A DNA stretch of 64,000 nt from Cephalotrichum gorgonifer (Eukaryota; Ascomycota; Sordariomycetes; Microascales; Microascaceae), in the NCBI GenBank assembly GCA_900312665.1, contig ONZQ02000005.1, positions 1,901,077-1,965,076 of the forward strand, given 5' to 3'. This document shows positions 42,566 through 55,160 of the stretch, piece after piece; position 1 is the first letter of the stretch, and each line of letters opens with the position of its first letter. The position numbers and the translations under genes are program-made. The notes below the pieces were generated by a model, which ran no database searches, was not told the DNA's origin, and saw only the letters and a list, made by a program, of their open reading frames with translations.

Positions 42566-43640
42566 TGCAGTTTGAGTTGATAGGTAATCGGAATCTGAGG
42601 TGAGGTGCAAGTTGTGGAAGTGATGTAATGCGGAAGATGCTCAGGATGAAGCAGATAGCGAGGACATCTCTGGGGTTTATATAGGACAAGATTTGTTTTC
42701 TGGTGCCCGTGGGATGGCCCGCTGTTCATATGCTGCGCATTCTTGCCCAGCAGGGCTGGCTCGCACTTCTTTTCTCCACTTTCGGAAGCAGAAGCGCGTT
42801 CACGGACGCCGATCTTAATTCGTCTTGTAAGCTCTCTTCACCTATAATACAACCACAGCAGGGCCTTGTGGACGGAGCTTTACGAGTGCAAAGCTGACGT
42901 GGCACGGTAGTTGGGAAGCTAGAGCTGCGGATATTCGCTGCTTGGCACGATGCGTCGGATCAAGGCGCAAGGTGAATGTGCCACTTCTTCTGAGTGTCTG
43001 GTGGGTCGGACCTAGCTTTATTGCCGATTTGGGTTAAAGATGATATCATGGGTCCGCCTGCCAGGAATATTAGCCGGGCCGCCGCTAGTCCCGAAGAGGA
43101 AATTACAGGTAGTGAAGAATTCCGCAGTCACAGAGCCAGAGCCATGCTTACACTACGTGTAAATCGTACAGCGAGTATTATTATTCGCGTCGTAGCTACA
43201 TCGCGCGCCTGATTTCGGTGACCCTGGCGGTCGTTCCGGGGCTTCCTCTTTAGATTGCCTACGCACACGTTCCTGTAGTATATTCGTTTAGTAGTTGATA
43301 TCCGCTCCCATCCGCTCATATTGAAGGCATGACATGCCACGACTCCTTTCCACTTCCCCAGTGACGTATCATGACCCCATTTCCTTTCTCGTTGGTTCCT
43401 TCGCAAGGACTTTTCATGGTCTCCAAGGCCGACCAGGAATTTAGGAGAAGGTGGTTTTTTTTTTTTTTAGGTAACTTAATAACGGTTAGTGGCTGTTTCT
43501 TAAGCCCTGTCTGAGGGAGGTGATAAGCGGTGTGCAGGTGTGGACACCATGTTGGGCTGTTGTGCTATGCGAATATTGACAATTTGTGACCGCGCCGTTG
43601 AGAGTCCAAAAGAGTGAATAAGAGTGGAGCATTCATCGAA
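42566..43640. other. Intergenic upstream of the hydrolase
   Basis: Promoter of the TAP-like gene and flank of the tRNA. A poly-T run of 14 bases lies near 43455. No gene is supported. Confidence 0.5.
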
Positions 43641-43721
43641 GCACTAGTGGGTTAGTGGTAAACTTGGTCGTTGCCATCTCTTGATTTCGACCAGCCCCCG
43701 GTTCAATTCCGGGCTAGTGCA
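43641..43721 (+). tRNA. tRNA-Gly (anticodon GCC) with a short intron
   Basis: Acceptor arms GCACTAG/CTAGTGC pair fully and the discriminator is A. The A box is degenerate (TGGGTTAGTGG) and the B box good (GGTTCAATTCC). The anticodon stem GGTCG/CGACC brackets GCC at 43673-43675, with about ten extra bases (43677-43686) forming an intron after position 37. Confidence 0.93.
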
Positions 43722-44095
43722 GTGATTATTCTTTTGCTAATTTTTGCTATTTACCCTGAGGGCTCGAGCTCGTGGTTTGAGTCTCACTGCAGGTAGATGT
43801 TATCTCTGCAATGGTAAAGTTTTGTAGAGGGAGATATGGGAATAACGAAGCTTTTGATTGCGGATTCACATATCAAGCTCCCTTTCCTTCCATAAACACA
43901 ATTCCCAGGCATGTTTGAACCAGGTGAAACTAATACCATTCCACTTGGTACATTCCCCTACCACTGTATATATTTAGTGGAAAGCGGAGCCCAACAGAAT
44001 CTTGAGCGTAGAACCCTAACCCACGTCACGCTCCTCGCTCCCCTCTAGACCGAAGTTCTTTCATAATCTGCAACCCTGGCAATGCCGTCGTTCTC
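43722..44095. other. Intergenic
   Basis: Flank of the tRNA and 3' end of the secreted-protein gene. Nothing is recognised. Confidence 0.5.
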
Positions 44096-45330
44096 CTAAG
44101 GCTGGAGCTCGCTAACCTTAATGCCGAAGATATATCTGTTCCCAGCATGCTCTGAAAGCGTAAATACCTCCTTCGTCCTCTTGTCATAGGTGAGGTCCTC
44201 CGGCCCAGGCCGCACGTCCTGAGTCTTAACGGCTGGACCGCCGGGTGTCCAGGTGAAGATCTCACCCGCTCTGACAGCACTATTGCTCCTGGAGATGTAG
44301 ATAGTCCCATCTACCTGCACAGCTCCCTGCGCGCGGTCGACGTTGACGCAATAAGCCCACGTGGCGGATGCAAGACCGTCGACATTCGTCTTCAGCGTCC
44401 GCATCGTGTAGTCCAGATCCCAGCGTACTTGGCGGATGGGGTGGTCTGCGCTGTCCTCGCGGTACTCGCCAACCAGGAGGCTATCGGGCGTCGTCGTGCG
44501 GTCAAGCGAGATGTAGGAGAACTTGAAGGGGAAGTCTCCCGTCCACTCGTACCACATGACCTGTGGGACAACGTACTTGTACCCCCTGGCCGAGTATCCG
44601 CCGTTGCCATTCTTGCCCACGGCATCACCTTGATCGACATGCCAGATATTGTCCATGTCAAACACCCGTATCCCATTATCTGTGTCTACCACCCATAGTG
44701 TGTTGCCGTACCACATGACGCCGCCAGCGTGTATAGGGACCTCCCTGAAATCGTCTTCCGCGTGGGGGTACACCAGAAGGATGTGGCGGTACTTCAGCGT
44801 CTCCTTGTTGACGAGACTCACGCGAGCGCTGCTGGCCTTCCCGTCGGTGTTGGTATACCAGCTGACGATGAAGCCGTCGTAGCCTTCGTACGTCCCGACG
44901 TCCAGTGCGTCGGCCGTGGTCGAGATACCCTGGGGGACCCACGTCTCCGTGTCCACCTACCCAGGAAACAAGGTGTTAGTTTATTGGAATGGTAATGATA
45001 GAGGCATGGAGGATGCCAATGGAATAGTGGTGAAGATATAGGGAGGTATACGTCGCCGCTTTGCCACCTCCATGTGCTCTCTATAGTGGCATCGGCAGTC
45101 ATTTGGCGGTTCCCGTCGTTAAATACGTCGGCGACGCTAACGAGACGGCCCTCGCCAGCGAAGATGGCGCGGAGGGCGGGAACCTTGGGGTCGTACTCAT
45201 GCTCGCGGAGGACGAAGTCGGCACCCCTGCGAGACTTGTCCTCAGTGTCGCAGTTATCGGGAGGTCGGGTATCCTGGGCTAGGACGGAGGCAGAGTAGAG
45301 GAGGGTGGTGATGGGCGCTAAGAGTTTCAT
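44096..45330 (-). CDS. Secreted protein of unknown function, beta-rich
   Basis: Two exons (45330-45052 and 44956-44096) give 379 residues. The first ATG begins a signal peptide (MKLLAPITTLLYSASVLAQ). Text is rich in aromatic and beta-strand-like patches spread evenly (GGVMWYGNTLWVVDTDNGIRVFDMDN, GYKYVVPQVMWYEW, EGYDGFIVSWYTN, GPEDLTYDKRTKEVFTLSEH), which resembles the blades of a propeller of the kind found in secreted lactonases and similar proteins. I do not recognise the family. No transmembrane segment follows. It probably acts outside the cell as a hydrolase or binding protein; this is inference. Confidence 0.75.
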
Positions 45331-45985
45331 TGTCAAAGGTGGGATTATCTTGTAAAGGAATATAAGTCAGTCAGATCTGCTACCGAAGGGGGGGAATTGC
45401 AAGCTAGGTCTTGGCCTTTGAACTTCATATATCTTCGAGCGATGTTCTCGTCATAACGCCATCACCGCTATCTCGCGGCCGCGAGTTCCTCCGTTTGGGG
45501 TCGCTATTACGGTCATCTTAATATATCTTCTCGGCATACGGCCAAACAAGATGGCACAACTCAGTCATACTTGTTCACCTGTCCTGACCGTACAGGTGTT
45601 GGGATGATGACATTTCCCCGTTAGGAGCGAGCCACTGGATTCGATTGAGGCGGGTAATTAGGCACCGATGGTGGCCCCAACGGGAAGTGATCTGCAAGTC
45701 AATGTGGTGCTGGTGCGGTGTCCCCGCGATATTTGACTTTAACCAGGTCCCGGCGAATGCAGCTTTAAATAGAATTGGCCCAGCAATCCTGCCGGCTTAC
45801 GGGTACGGGTTACATTGGATCAAAAAAAATACAAGATGGGAAATGGGTCACGTTGTTTCATGCACCGGGTTAAATCCGTGAATCGACCTTTGCTTGATAA
45901 GAGTGTACAAGTAGAGTCCCTGCGTCCACCAAGTCTTCCACTTCCCATGTATCGAACTTATACGGGCCAGGACTTCCACAAGATA
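45331..45985. other. Intergenic
   Basis: Promoter of the secreted-protein gene and 3' flank of the ferric reductase. Nothing else is seen. Confidence 0.5.
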
Positions 45986-48194
45986 TTACCATCTAATTGA
46001 GGACAGATCAGTCAGCTTAGGGGATATCAATCAATGGATTGGAATGCCGGGAGACTTACGAGAAACTCTCGGAATGCAGATAGACCTCCTTCGAGCCGGC
46101 CTCGGAGTTTAATATCCTCAGCTGCGCGGCCGCTGCTTCGTCTTGCACCGCCTTTAGGACCTGCTTGGGCCCGCAAACTGCTATCCCGACCGACACGCCC
46201 GTCTGTAGTGTCGCATCCCGGACTACCGCCGAGAGGTCCGGCCGGCCGGAGAGGAGCTTGAACGGTAGTTTGGACGACCTTTCCGGGGCCACGTGAGACA
46301 CACTGTCTGCCGGGCTCTTCTCTTCCACTTGTTCACAGGACTGTGATGAGCTTCCCACTCCGTTCTCGACAGCCGAGGTTAAGTGAATCAAGATCTCCAC
46401 CCCGTTTAGCGTAACGGGGAGGCTATTCTCCTCCAGGTATTCCGCCAGTGCAGCATCGTACCACTCCGGGAGCCTCTGATCGCGCGTAGATATCAAAACC
46501 CTCAATCTGCGCGCCGGGTCCACGGGGCTATCAGTGTCGGACTTGGAAGCCCGTAGGTCGGCGATCTCATTGCGTATGTGGCTGATCACAAATGGTATGG
46601 AGAACCCGGCCCCCGCGCCACAGGCCACTACGAGACTCTGATCATATGTGTGGAGAGGCCGGGACATGATACCGCCGTAGGGTCCTTCAGCGAGGACGGG
46701 CACGGAGAGGCCGGGCCTCTGGGAAGCCAGCTTAGCTAGCCGTCCCGTAAGGCCACCCCGCGGCTGGACGTAGAAAACGAGGGTGGAGGAGGATTGCCGG
46801 GAGGCGTTACCCTTGCCGCCTAAGTCACCTTCGCTAGGTGCGCTACATATCGTGAAGGGGTGGGCGGTCAGGGCGTGTACACCGAGGGTCAAAAATCGCA
46901 GGAAGACATGCTGGCCGGGCTGCCATCTCATGGTGCCGACGGGGATAGTGATTTTGAGGACGTGGTCGGACGCAGGCGTCAGGGTGGCGCGAAGGGAGAT
47001 GCCATTCGCTAGGTAAGTGCGCGTCTGAGAGTAGAGCCACGAAACGGAATAGAGGGCGCCAGCGGCGATAAAGTAGTCCCTAGAAAGGCACGATGGTTAG
47101 ATCAGATTGACAGGGGATAGTAGTATGGTGCAGGAGATTTTGTCGTAACGAACCAGGAGGTGAGAATACCACCGCAGTGGATGAAGAAGAAGACCATGAA
47201 GAAGACGGCTGCGAGGAAATGGGTCGCTTTGAAGAACTCATAACAGTAATTTCTGCCAAGGCTCTGGGTCAATACATATCTCGTGGGATAGCTGAATGGC
47301 GGCGAACATACCGGATCCAGGGCAAGGACATGAAGGTTAGGTACCCTTGGGGGATGAGGCAGGCCACCCCAGACCAATACACGAGGCTCATTTTCCACTC
47401 CATCTCCATATCTCCCTTCCAGATATGATATATGATGAAAGGGAACGTGTGGATCAAGGCAAGCACAAACATAGCCCACCCGACCCAGATATGGAAGACC
47501 ATCAGACGCTCATGCGATACGCCAGTGAGCAAGGCAATCATATTTGTCTTGGTAGCCAGAATGCTGAACACCAGATGATCATTAGATTCCATCACCGGCA
47601 TTCATTTGGCAGATCTCTTGGGGCTGTAACTCACAGAAGGAAGGGAGTACATGCTAATGCCATCCATCCCGTTCGGGTTGCGATTGGCGGAGAGCCAGCA
47701 TAGGTCAGAGTTCGAGTGTTTGGCCAGTAATACGGCTTGGGGCCGAGAGTCATAGCTATGGCGAAGTGTTAAATAAGAACAAGTTTTCCATCTTTCATCG
47801 CTTCCTTACCAGAGAAAAACAGGGCACCAATGACAAGTAGAACCGAGACGGCGATGCTCGGCGTTTGATACCGCAACACCTTAATGTCATATCGGCGGTA
47901 CGACGCAAAGCGGAATACGCCAACGATCTTCTGCCACCAGGATTTCTTCCGGAGCGAGGCTGGGGCCAGCTTAAGGGTCCAGAAGCCGATCAGGCTGAGC
48001 GCGATAATGGCAAGAATGAAGTAGATCGTCCCCAGAGCATACACCCAGTCGGCCACGTACCAGTACCGCCAGTGGCCCGCACGGTATGCGCACTGCTCCG
48101 CCGTAAGCTTGCACTTGTCGGCGCGGGAGGAGTGAAGGGGAAGCGGGTACTCGAACCACGGCAGGCCCTTGGACACCTCCGCCTCTCCATGCAT
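45986..48194 (-). CDS. Ferric/cupric reductase transmembrane component (FRE/NOX-type flavocytochrome)
   Basis: Six exons (48194-47810, 47755-47635, 47563-47312, 47252-47154, 47079-46060, 45992-45986) give 627 residues; the last exon codes only W and a stop, creating the ESFSW end. The N-terminus has CKLTAEQCAYRAGHWRYWYVADW before the first membrane helices. The ferric-reductase core has histidine pairs in HERLMVFHIWVGWAMFVLALIH and HFLAAVFFMVFFFIHC that hold two haems. The cytoplasmic part has HPFTICS (FAD site) and AEGPYGG and AVCGPK (NADPH site). It passes electrons from NADPH across the plasma membrane to Fe3+ or Cu2+ for uptake. An upstream in-frame exon (about 48496-48256) could add 80 residues, but it is uncertain. 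Confidence 0.92.
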
Positions 48195-49321
48195 CGTCGC
48201 TAAGCTCTTCAGCCACGCGCTAGTAAGAAAAGAGTAATCGTTTGGTTTGAGGTGCTATACTGATGAAAGGAACGCAGATGAGCACGTGGCGAGAGGCGAG
48301 ACGATAAGCGAGGACCTCGAACGATGTGACTGGCAAGAAACTTTCCAGCATAGATGTGACATGACCAGGAAGAGACTTTCCTATATACATCGGAGTGCCA
48401 GCTTGGGAACAACCTTGAGGGACCGGTTTGCTTCTGGTTCGCGTCATGGATCCTGTCAAACCAATTGTCCGCTGCCCAATAGGCATTGTTAAGCACTATT
48501 TAATATGAGCACGTTTGCACCCAATATATCCGGCGAGAGACTCCGCGGAACCGTGATATAGAGCGCATATTGACGCCTTGCATACAGTGCCGCATTTGGA
48601 TTAGCGTGAGAAGGTTTGCGAAGGTTTGCAAGTCCCGCCCGTCACATCCATTCGTTATGGGCACACCCACAGGTATTTTCCGTTTTAAGTCACAGCGATT
48701 AGGGGACGATTCCTGAAGTAACTAGCAGTGACGTCTTGGTATTTCTTATTCGCCCACCATCTCGCCCATCGCAGCTTGGCAGGGGTAATATAATCGTAAC
48801 ATATAATCGGCAAACTCGGATGTGGAAATAGCCGGTTTGTACACCAAGGCATACTTCCACACATGTTCGGTGCTTCGACCATCAGCACCAATCCGGATTG
48901 GGTATAAAACTTCCTACTGATGGGGATCTCTCCATGGCGGCTAGCTGTCCTGCTGGACATCCTTCCATCGACTAATATCTCGGCGTCTTATACCATGCTG
49001 GGCCTCAGAAGTGACGAACTAACAACCCTACCGCGAGGTGAAAAGCCTCTCAGTTGCGACTGACCCCGTATGATCTCCCGGCTCCGTGAGTGAGTGTCTG
49101 AAGCTATATGGATCGATGGATTGCTTGCCGGTATCCGGTGAATACGGTGGATAGGAATATATACCACTGTACGCCTCCTTTATCGGAGGGAGAGGGTCAG
49201 GGTTGATCAAGGTTGCCGACGGAGGCAGTTTCTAGTTTGAAAGGACTTGCGGCTTGTTGTGTGGACGCTATGGCGAACGTAGAGGGCTGAGAGTCGTTCA
49301 AATCGGTGGACAATGTACTGT
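48195..49321. other. Intergenic, possible 5' exon of the ferric reductase
   Basis: An open minus-strand frame at 48209-48496 could splice to the reductase (donor GTATAG, acceptor TTACTAG, 41 bases), reading in frame through AWLKSLATM. The rest, 48500-49321, has no supported gene. Confidence 0.4.
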
Positions 49322-50320
49322 TCACTCCCGAGCCGCGGTGGGTACTGCGTCCTCTCCCCTCGACACTAGGAGCTCTTCTTTATGATTGGGCCTCAAATTA
49401 TGATCCTTTACCCTCCTCCTATGCCTCTCTTCACTTCTTATATCTGCCACAGCCCATCCCTTCCTCTCCTCCTCTTTCACCATCCTCTCCGTCTTATACC
49501 CCCTCGGCCTAAGTCCCTCGACTTGTATTGCTTCATGTAGGCCCTTCTCTCTATCGAAAACATCCCTCGAGATCAGGCCTCGATCCCAAAGGTGGTCCAG
49601 AAAGAAGAAGTCCGGCCTAATCCTGCGCGCATCAGCGCCATCTTGGAAGTGGCTCGCAATATGGATCATCCTCGAGTGGAAGTTCTCCCCCACGTCCCCG
49701 CCGTGCGTCTGGTCTGCGATAAATTTGAAGTCATCGCAGAACCAGCACAGGCACGCCGCGGGCGGCTCCCCGCCCAAGTGCGCCTCAAGCTCGTGATGGA
49801 TCCATGATTCGCACTCCGTCCAGACATCAAAAGTGGCAGTGCATCCCGTGTACCGCGCGAACTCGCACGGCATGCGGTATGATCTCATCGCGATTGTGCT
49901 TTGGAACGTGGGAAGCTCCGGGCTCAAGGGCTCGGGCGTGTAGGCTGGGACGTTGGGGCGAATATTCGAGGCTCCAAGAGGATGTTGCTGATCGGAGTTG
50001 GTGGGCCTGGCGTTGGTGGGTACCCCTGCGGAGAAGACTGACGAGACGGTCGTGACTTCCGTTGACGAGGATACTACGCTGCACCTGCTCGAGGGCAGCG
50101 GGCGTTGATGGTACGCGTCGTGGAGGGGCGGGGGGGTGTCGGGGATGTTGAAGCGGTCGTTCTCGCTGCTGGCGAGCCATGGCCCTAGGATCCATGACCC
50201 GGCGTCCTCGTTTTGCCGGTTTTGGGCAAGGAAAGGGCCGATGCTATCGCCATTTCCTCTGCCTTCCTGCAACGAGGTTACAGATTCGCTGTTTCTAAGA
50301 TCATCCTGCACAGATGCCAT
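49322..50320 (-). CDS. C2H2-like fungal protein of unknown role
   Basis: Intronless, 332 residues. The first 140 residues are disordered and Ser/Pro/Thr-rich. The folded part (about residues 145-265) has PCEFARYTGCTATF, then ESWIHHELEAHLGG, CLCWFCDDFKF and SRMIHIASHFQDG, followed by IRPDFFFLDHLWDRGLI. The Cys/His spacing is an irregular zinc-finger-like arrangement seen in a common fungal family where the finger is followed by RPDFxFLxHL. The tail is basic. Function is unknown; nucleic acid or protein binding is possible. Confidence 0.75.
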   Translation of the reverse strand: MASVQDDLRNSESVTSLQEGRGNGDSIGPFLAQNRQNEDAGSWILGPWLASSENDRFNIPDTPPPLHDAYHQRPLPSSRCSVVSSSTEVTTVSSVFSAGVPTNARPTNSDQQHPLGASNIRPNVPAYTPEPLSPELPTFQSTIAMRSYRMPCEFARYTGCTATFDVWTECESWIHHELEAHLGGEPPAACLCWFCDDFKFIADQTHGGDVGENFHSRMIHIASHFQDGADARRIRPDFFFLDHLWDRGLISRDVFDREKGLHEAIQVEGLRPRGYKTERMVKEEERKGWAVADIRSEERHRRRVKDHNLRPNHKEELLVSRGEDAVPTAARE

Positions 50321-52324
50321 AGAGTCGGGAGGGAATTTCGCGAATTTTTGCTTCGTTTGACCAGGCTAGACTAGCCTTGTGGGTGATCAAACAGACCAGG
50401 GCAGCAAGGGTTATTTCGACGGACAACCTGAGCGGGTGTAAGGCATCAGCTACGCCCCCCCTGGGAAAGGTTTTATGGAGCCTCCTTTCTCGTGACTTCA
50501 GCCCACCCTCCCTCGGGCAACCAATGAACATAAGCATGTTAAGGCCACTATTCCACAGCGCCGACCGCGACTGGCTACCCTGGCTTTTCGAAGAACACTC
50601 AAGGGGCTCGCATCCAATCATTCGATCACCTCAAAATGGCATATTTGTACACCGCCCCCTCGCTGCGCATCATGAGAGCGGGGTATTATGAGTGCATTGC
50701 ATGCATTCGGCCGGCGGTTTCGCTGTGCGGGACTTTTCTGGTCTTCTTTTGCTAGAAATTATGTTGAAGACGCCAGAGGAAGAGGTCAGTTTGATAAACG
50801 GTGACACTGGTTGGAATGGCACAGTGCCAATGATGCGGCCTTTGGAGGAGTAGTATTACAGCGGCGGGAAATGAGACTATATCATTCGAGGGATAGGTGT
50901 AGTCCCTAAAAAGGCGCCCCCCTGCTTCCTCAGGTGCTAACTCACTCGGTATAGTGCTAGCTATTGTGCATCTTGCAGTCATCATCACTATCTTCTGATT
51001 TAATCAGTAGATCTCTTGACCAGGACCTTTGCGAAACCACAAGGCGCCGCCGTCATTGCCTATTTCGAACCGGTGGGCCTTCATGAAGTCTAACCAATCC
51101 CAAAAGGGGATGGTAGGGAGGATATACGGTGTGACACCGAGGATGAAGGAGCTTGGACTTTCACGTGCATGTAGGTCCAGCTGGACATACCTGGTCAGGC
51201 GCGTGTGCGGGACTTAAACCCATATACTGAGCTACCGGGGTCGCACGTAAGGAAGCGAGTCATAGGGCAGTATTGTACTAGGAATTGTGCCAAAGATGTA
51301 AATACCAGGTGACCAGAAGAACTGATGACCTGATGGTCCGAAAGTGGGGGACATCAGACTCCCAAGGAATAGGGAAGGGGAGGTTAGCACGTGGGTACAA
51401 CATGGATCTCCGCACCGCCCCTATTCTCCCGGCGTCAACCAGCCTGGCATACTGCTCTCTCTGTACGAGTAGACCCCCACTTGCGCTATCATGGAGCCGG
51501 TAGGGGTTTTAGCTGTTTCGATGGCGACATTCCCCGGTCCATTCCAAATATGCGGCTGGTCTAGGGCTGGCCATGGCTTCTATCCAATGTAGAGGTTGCA
51601 GCCGGACATGTGTCCGCGCCCTCGGTGAGGAACAATGACCTTCTACAGGATTCAAGCGCCTGATTTCCTTGGCTTGAGAATAAGGGTCCCATACAGGGCA
51701 CCAACTTAACTTGTAGTCCGCCCCTGCCCTCGTGAATGGTATCTGGGAACGAGTCCGGGAGCCCTCAGCAGTTGAATACCCTTCTAGTGAGCTGGCCCCT
51801 GGTTCATGGGATAAACCACCCCTTTAAGACCTAATCCAGTGGCGAAGGTGAAGCTCCGGTGGAACCGAGTCGGCAGCTTGGGCCCGGGGGCGGAAGTATT
51901 AGCAGCCAACACACCTGACAAAGAAATTGAATACAACCAAGATACAGGTCAAAACGCGGGGTAGCCCTTCAGTGAGCTCCTTGTATTCACAATGTATTGG
52001 ACAATGTTCCTGATTAGTATGGGCTAATGAATACAGTGTGCCCGGGACTCTGGCTGGGTGGATCCGATACCCCAACTTGGCCCACCTCCACGACGACGCT
52101 AACGCGGGGCCCCAGCTCCTTACCCCAGATATTCCCCAGACGTTTTTGGGGAAGAGCAAGGTGAAGGAAGCTGGAAGGTATAAAGGCAGTCCCTCCATCA
52201 CTCCCAGAGACACTTAGAAGCTTGAACAAGGTCTTCCTCCACCCTCGGCGGTTCAAATCCTTTTACCATCTACTTACTTCCTTCCAAACACTGCCGACCC
52301 CGTCCGTCTTTGCGCATTTTCACA
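50321..52324. other. Long intergenic region
   Basis: 2 kb without a supported gene. A possible tRNA-like fragment on the minus strand at 51201-51246 has box-A-like TAGCTCAGT and a box-B-like GGTTTAAGTCCC only a few bases apart, lacking an anticodon arm, with GTGCG/CGCAC ends that pair. The final 100 bases are the leader of the transporter gene. Confidence 0.45.
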
Positions 52325-54247
52325 ATGGGAAAAGTCGAGACCCGGGAACCTGAGGCCGGCGAGCCGCAGGAATGGAGGGTCGAGGGCGTACGCGACACCG
52401 GCCTCGTGGCCAACTGGCGAATCCTCGTCATCACCGCCTATCTCGGAATGTCGCTATTCGAATACGGCTTCGATAAAGGAGCCATCGCCGGGTTCCAGGC
52501 GATGCCTGGCTTCCTGCAAGTCTTCGGCTACCAGACTCCTGACGGGAAGTGGGCTATTGAGGTAAGGCACTCTCCCACTCATTCCCTCGCCGTCCACTTC
52601 GGTCATCCTCGAGCTGTACCGAGGTGCCTCCAATCAGCCCCGAACACCGGAAGCTACCTCTCGCAGCTTGCTAACATGCCATTCTTCCCTCCAGCCCGGC
52701 CCTCAGCGAATCATCACTTCTTTCATGACCGTGGGCGCCCTTATTGGCGCCCTATCTACAGGTCACCTTGGCGCCCACATCGGCCGTCGCCACTGCCTTA
52801 TGATCGCCTGTGCTCTCCTCATAGTGGCCGTTGCTATAATGATCACGACCACCTCCTTCGGTGTACTCTACTTCGCTAGAATCCTCTGCGGCCTAGGCAA
52901 TGGTATCGTCATGAACTTTGCTTTCGTGTTGCTGCAAGAAACTGCACCCCCGGGTCTGCGTGGTCTCTGTTTCGGGATGGCCACTTTCTGGATCACCTTC
53001 GGCACTACTATGGGAATGGTACGTCTCAACCCCCGCTTCCGACATGATGGCGGGCACCACTTTTTTGGTTTAGCAAGCTGAATGCTAACAGGGTTATCCC
53101 AGGTGGCCAACAACGGAACAGCGGGCATCATGTCACGACTAGCCTATCAGATTCCGCTGTACGTCTGCTTGCCAATCCCGGCTATGCTGATCTTTACGCT
53201 GCCATTCTTCCACGAATCCCCGAGATGGCTCCTCCACCACCACCGTCCCGAGGAAGCACTCAAGAGCCTCCGCTTCTACCGCGGGGGTGCATATGATGAG
53301 GTTGCTGTCCTGCAAGAGTTTGAGGAGATGAAGGCCGTCGCTGCCCGAGAGGCGGAGGCCTCGCCGTCGTGGAAGGACGCGTTTGAGATGTTTAAGGGAA
53401 CGAACCTCCGCAGGACTATTATCTGCGTCGGAGTCACATCGGCCAACTCCGGAGTCGGCGCTATGTTCATCCTCAGCTTCGGAACCTACTTCTTCACTAT
53501 CGTAAGTTCAGTTCCTAACCTGTCCCCGGGACATGTTCTCTGGGCGCTGTCATGACGAGGCTAATATCCTGATGTGGATAGGCTCAAATCGGTGACCCCT
53601 TCATGTGGACGGTCATTACTAGCTGCCTGGGCGTCGTCGGCCTTATTCTTTCTTGGTTCCTCGTCCAGCGCGTCGGCCACCGCCGCCTCATCCTCGCAGG
53701 TAGCGCCATCTGCAGTCTCTCCATGCTGACCATCGCCCTCCTGTACACAGTACCCAACCTCTCTGCGAAGAAGGCGGGTGTCGGGCTGGTGGTGGCCTGC
53801 AGTTTCTACCTCTTCGGATTCAACCTCGGGTTGGAATCGTACAGCTTCCTTACCTCTGGAGAGCTGCCCGCCCAACACCTCCGCGCGTACACGCTGGGAC
53901 TGTCTATTGGATTCAGCTTCATCCTGGCATGGCTGTGCACCTTCACCACACCCTACTTCATCAATCCTACCGAGTTGAACTGGGGCCCGAAGTATGCCTG
54001 GATCTGGTTCGTCAGTGGCCTGATCGCGACGGTCTTCATTTACTTCATGCTCCCTGATGTCAAGGGTCGCAGTCTGGAGGAGATTGACGAAATGTTCAGG
54101 AACAATGTGCCGATCAGGGGCTTCAAAACGTATGTCTGCCAGGAGATCCAGGAGACCAGAGAGCGTGCGGCTTTGCATGCTCTAGGCATGGACAAGATGG
54201 GCGCACAGGAGGATACGACTGCTGGGAAGCATGTGGAGAAAGCTTGA
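52325..54247 (+). CDS. MFS sugar transporter
   Basis: Four exons (52325-52561, 52695-53018, 53103-53501, 53582-54247) give 541 residues with twelve predicted membrane spans. Family signatures: GHLGAHIGRR between TM2 and TM3, FHESPRWLLHH after TM6, VQRVGHRR after TM8, and LPDVKGRSLEEIDEMF at the C-terminus. The GxxGRR and PESPRWL-type motifs are those of the sugar porter family. It imports a hexose or small glycoside through the plasma membrane by proton symport; the exact sugar cannot be read. It is convergent with the second TAP-like hydrolase. Expression with extracellular degraders is plausible but not shown. Confidence 0.93.
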
Positions 54248-55160
54248 TTCGAGACCTGATCTCGCGGGTCCCCTTGGAATTTGTACCCGGCCTTCTGTTG
54301 CCACTAGCAGTAGTACACAATACACCCTGATGGCGGCTGTCCTAATACGTTACCTTCATAAACAATACCTTTCTTGTTGTAAACTTTTATTTGCGGAAGT
54401 CCTCCCTGCCACAATAAAAAACATCGGCTGCTGGATGTGTCTAGGTTTGTTCCATTGGTCGGTGATAGGGCACAAGAAGGGCGAAAACAAGCGCCGAAGG
54501 GGAGATGGACTGGGCGGATGAATTGAAGGTGGCGCAAAACGTTTATGGCGAAGGCATTGGTAAACCGTGTAACAGCCGGAAGCTAGGCGCCACCATACAT
54601 GAGATACATATACTTGTATGTGCCACGATCCTCATGGGCCATCGCCACGAGATCGCCGACAAGCCTGGGGAGTTGGAACGATAACGCCGATGGCCACTTG
54701 ACTTCGGGTTCGTGTTTACCCCGCACCAAACCTGGGACGGGGTAATATTGGCTGGCATAATTGGTAATCGGCTCTTATCACACCGGGGAGGACAAGGTTG
54801 AAGACGAGGACGTTGTTCTTGGGCCAGCCCTGTTCTTCACCCCGGCGTCGGGTTTATGGAGCCGATGATATGACCGGCACGGTCAATCCGGAGTAACCAA
54901 TAATCTCGAAGACCGGGCCATTCGGTCCTACCCTCTGACTGCTCGTGTCTATCCCTGATCGAGCGTAGTTGGATTAATTTAAAGTTGAATTCTTCTGCCC
55001 AGTACAGGAAAGAGATGTCGATTCCATCAGTGCAGACAGAACAGCCAGATCCACAAAGCCAGGTCCACATAACTAAAGGCTATTAAGCACTGTAAACAGT
55101 GGCACTAGTCAATTCCTTCCTGGGACCTGCCGAATCCTTCCCTCGCTGCTTTACTAAATT
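54248..55160. other. Intergenic between convergent genes
   Basis: These are the 3' flanks of the transporter and the TAP-like hydrolase. No gene or repeat is seen. Confidence 0.5.
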
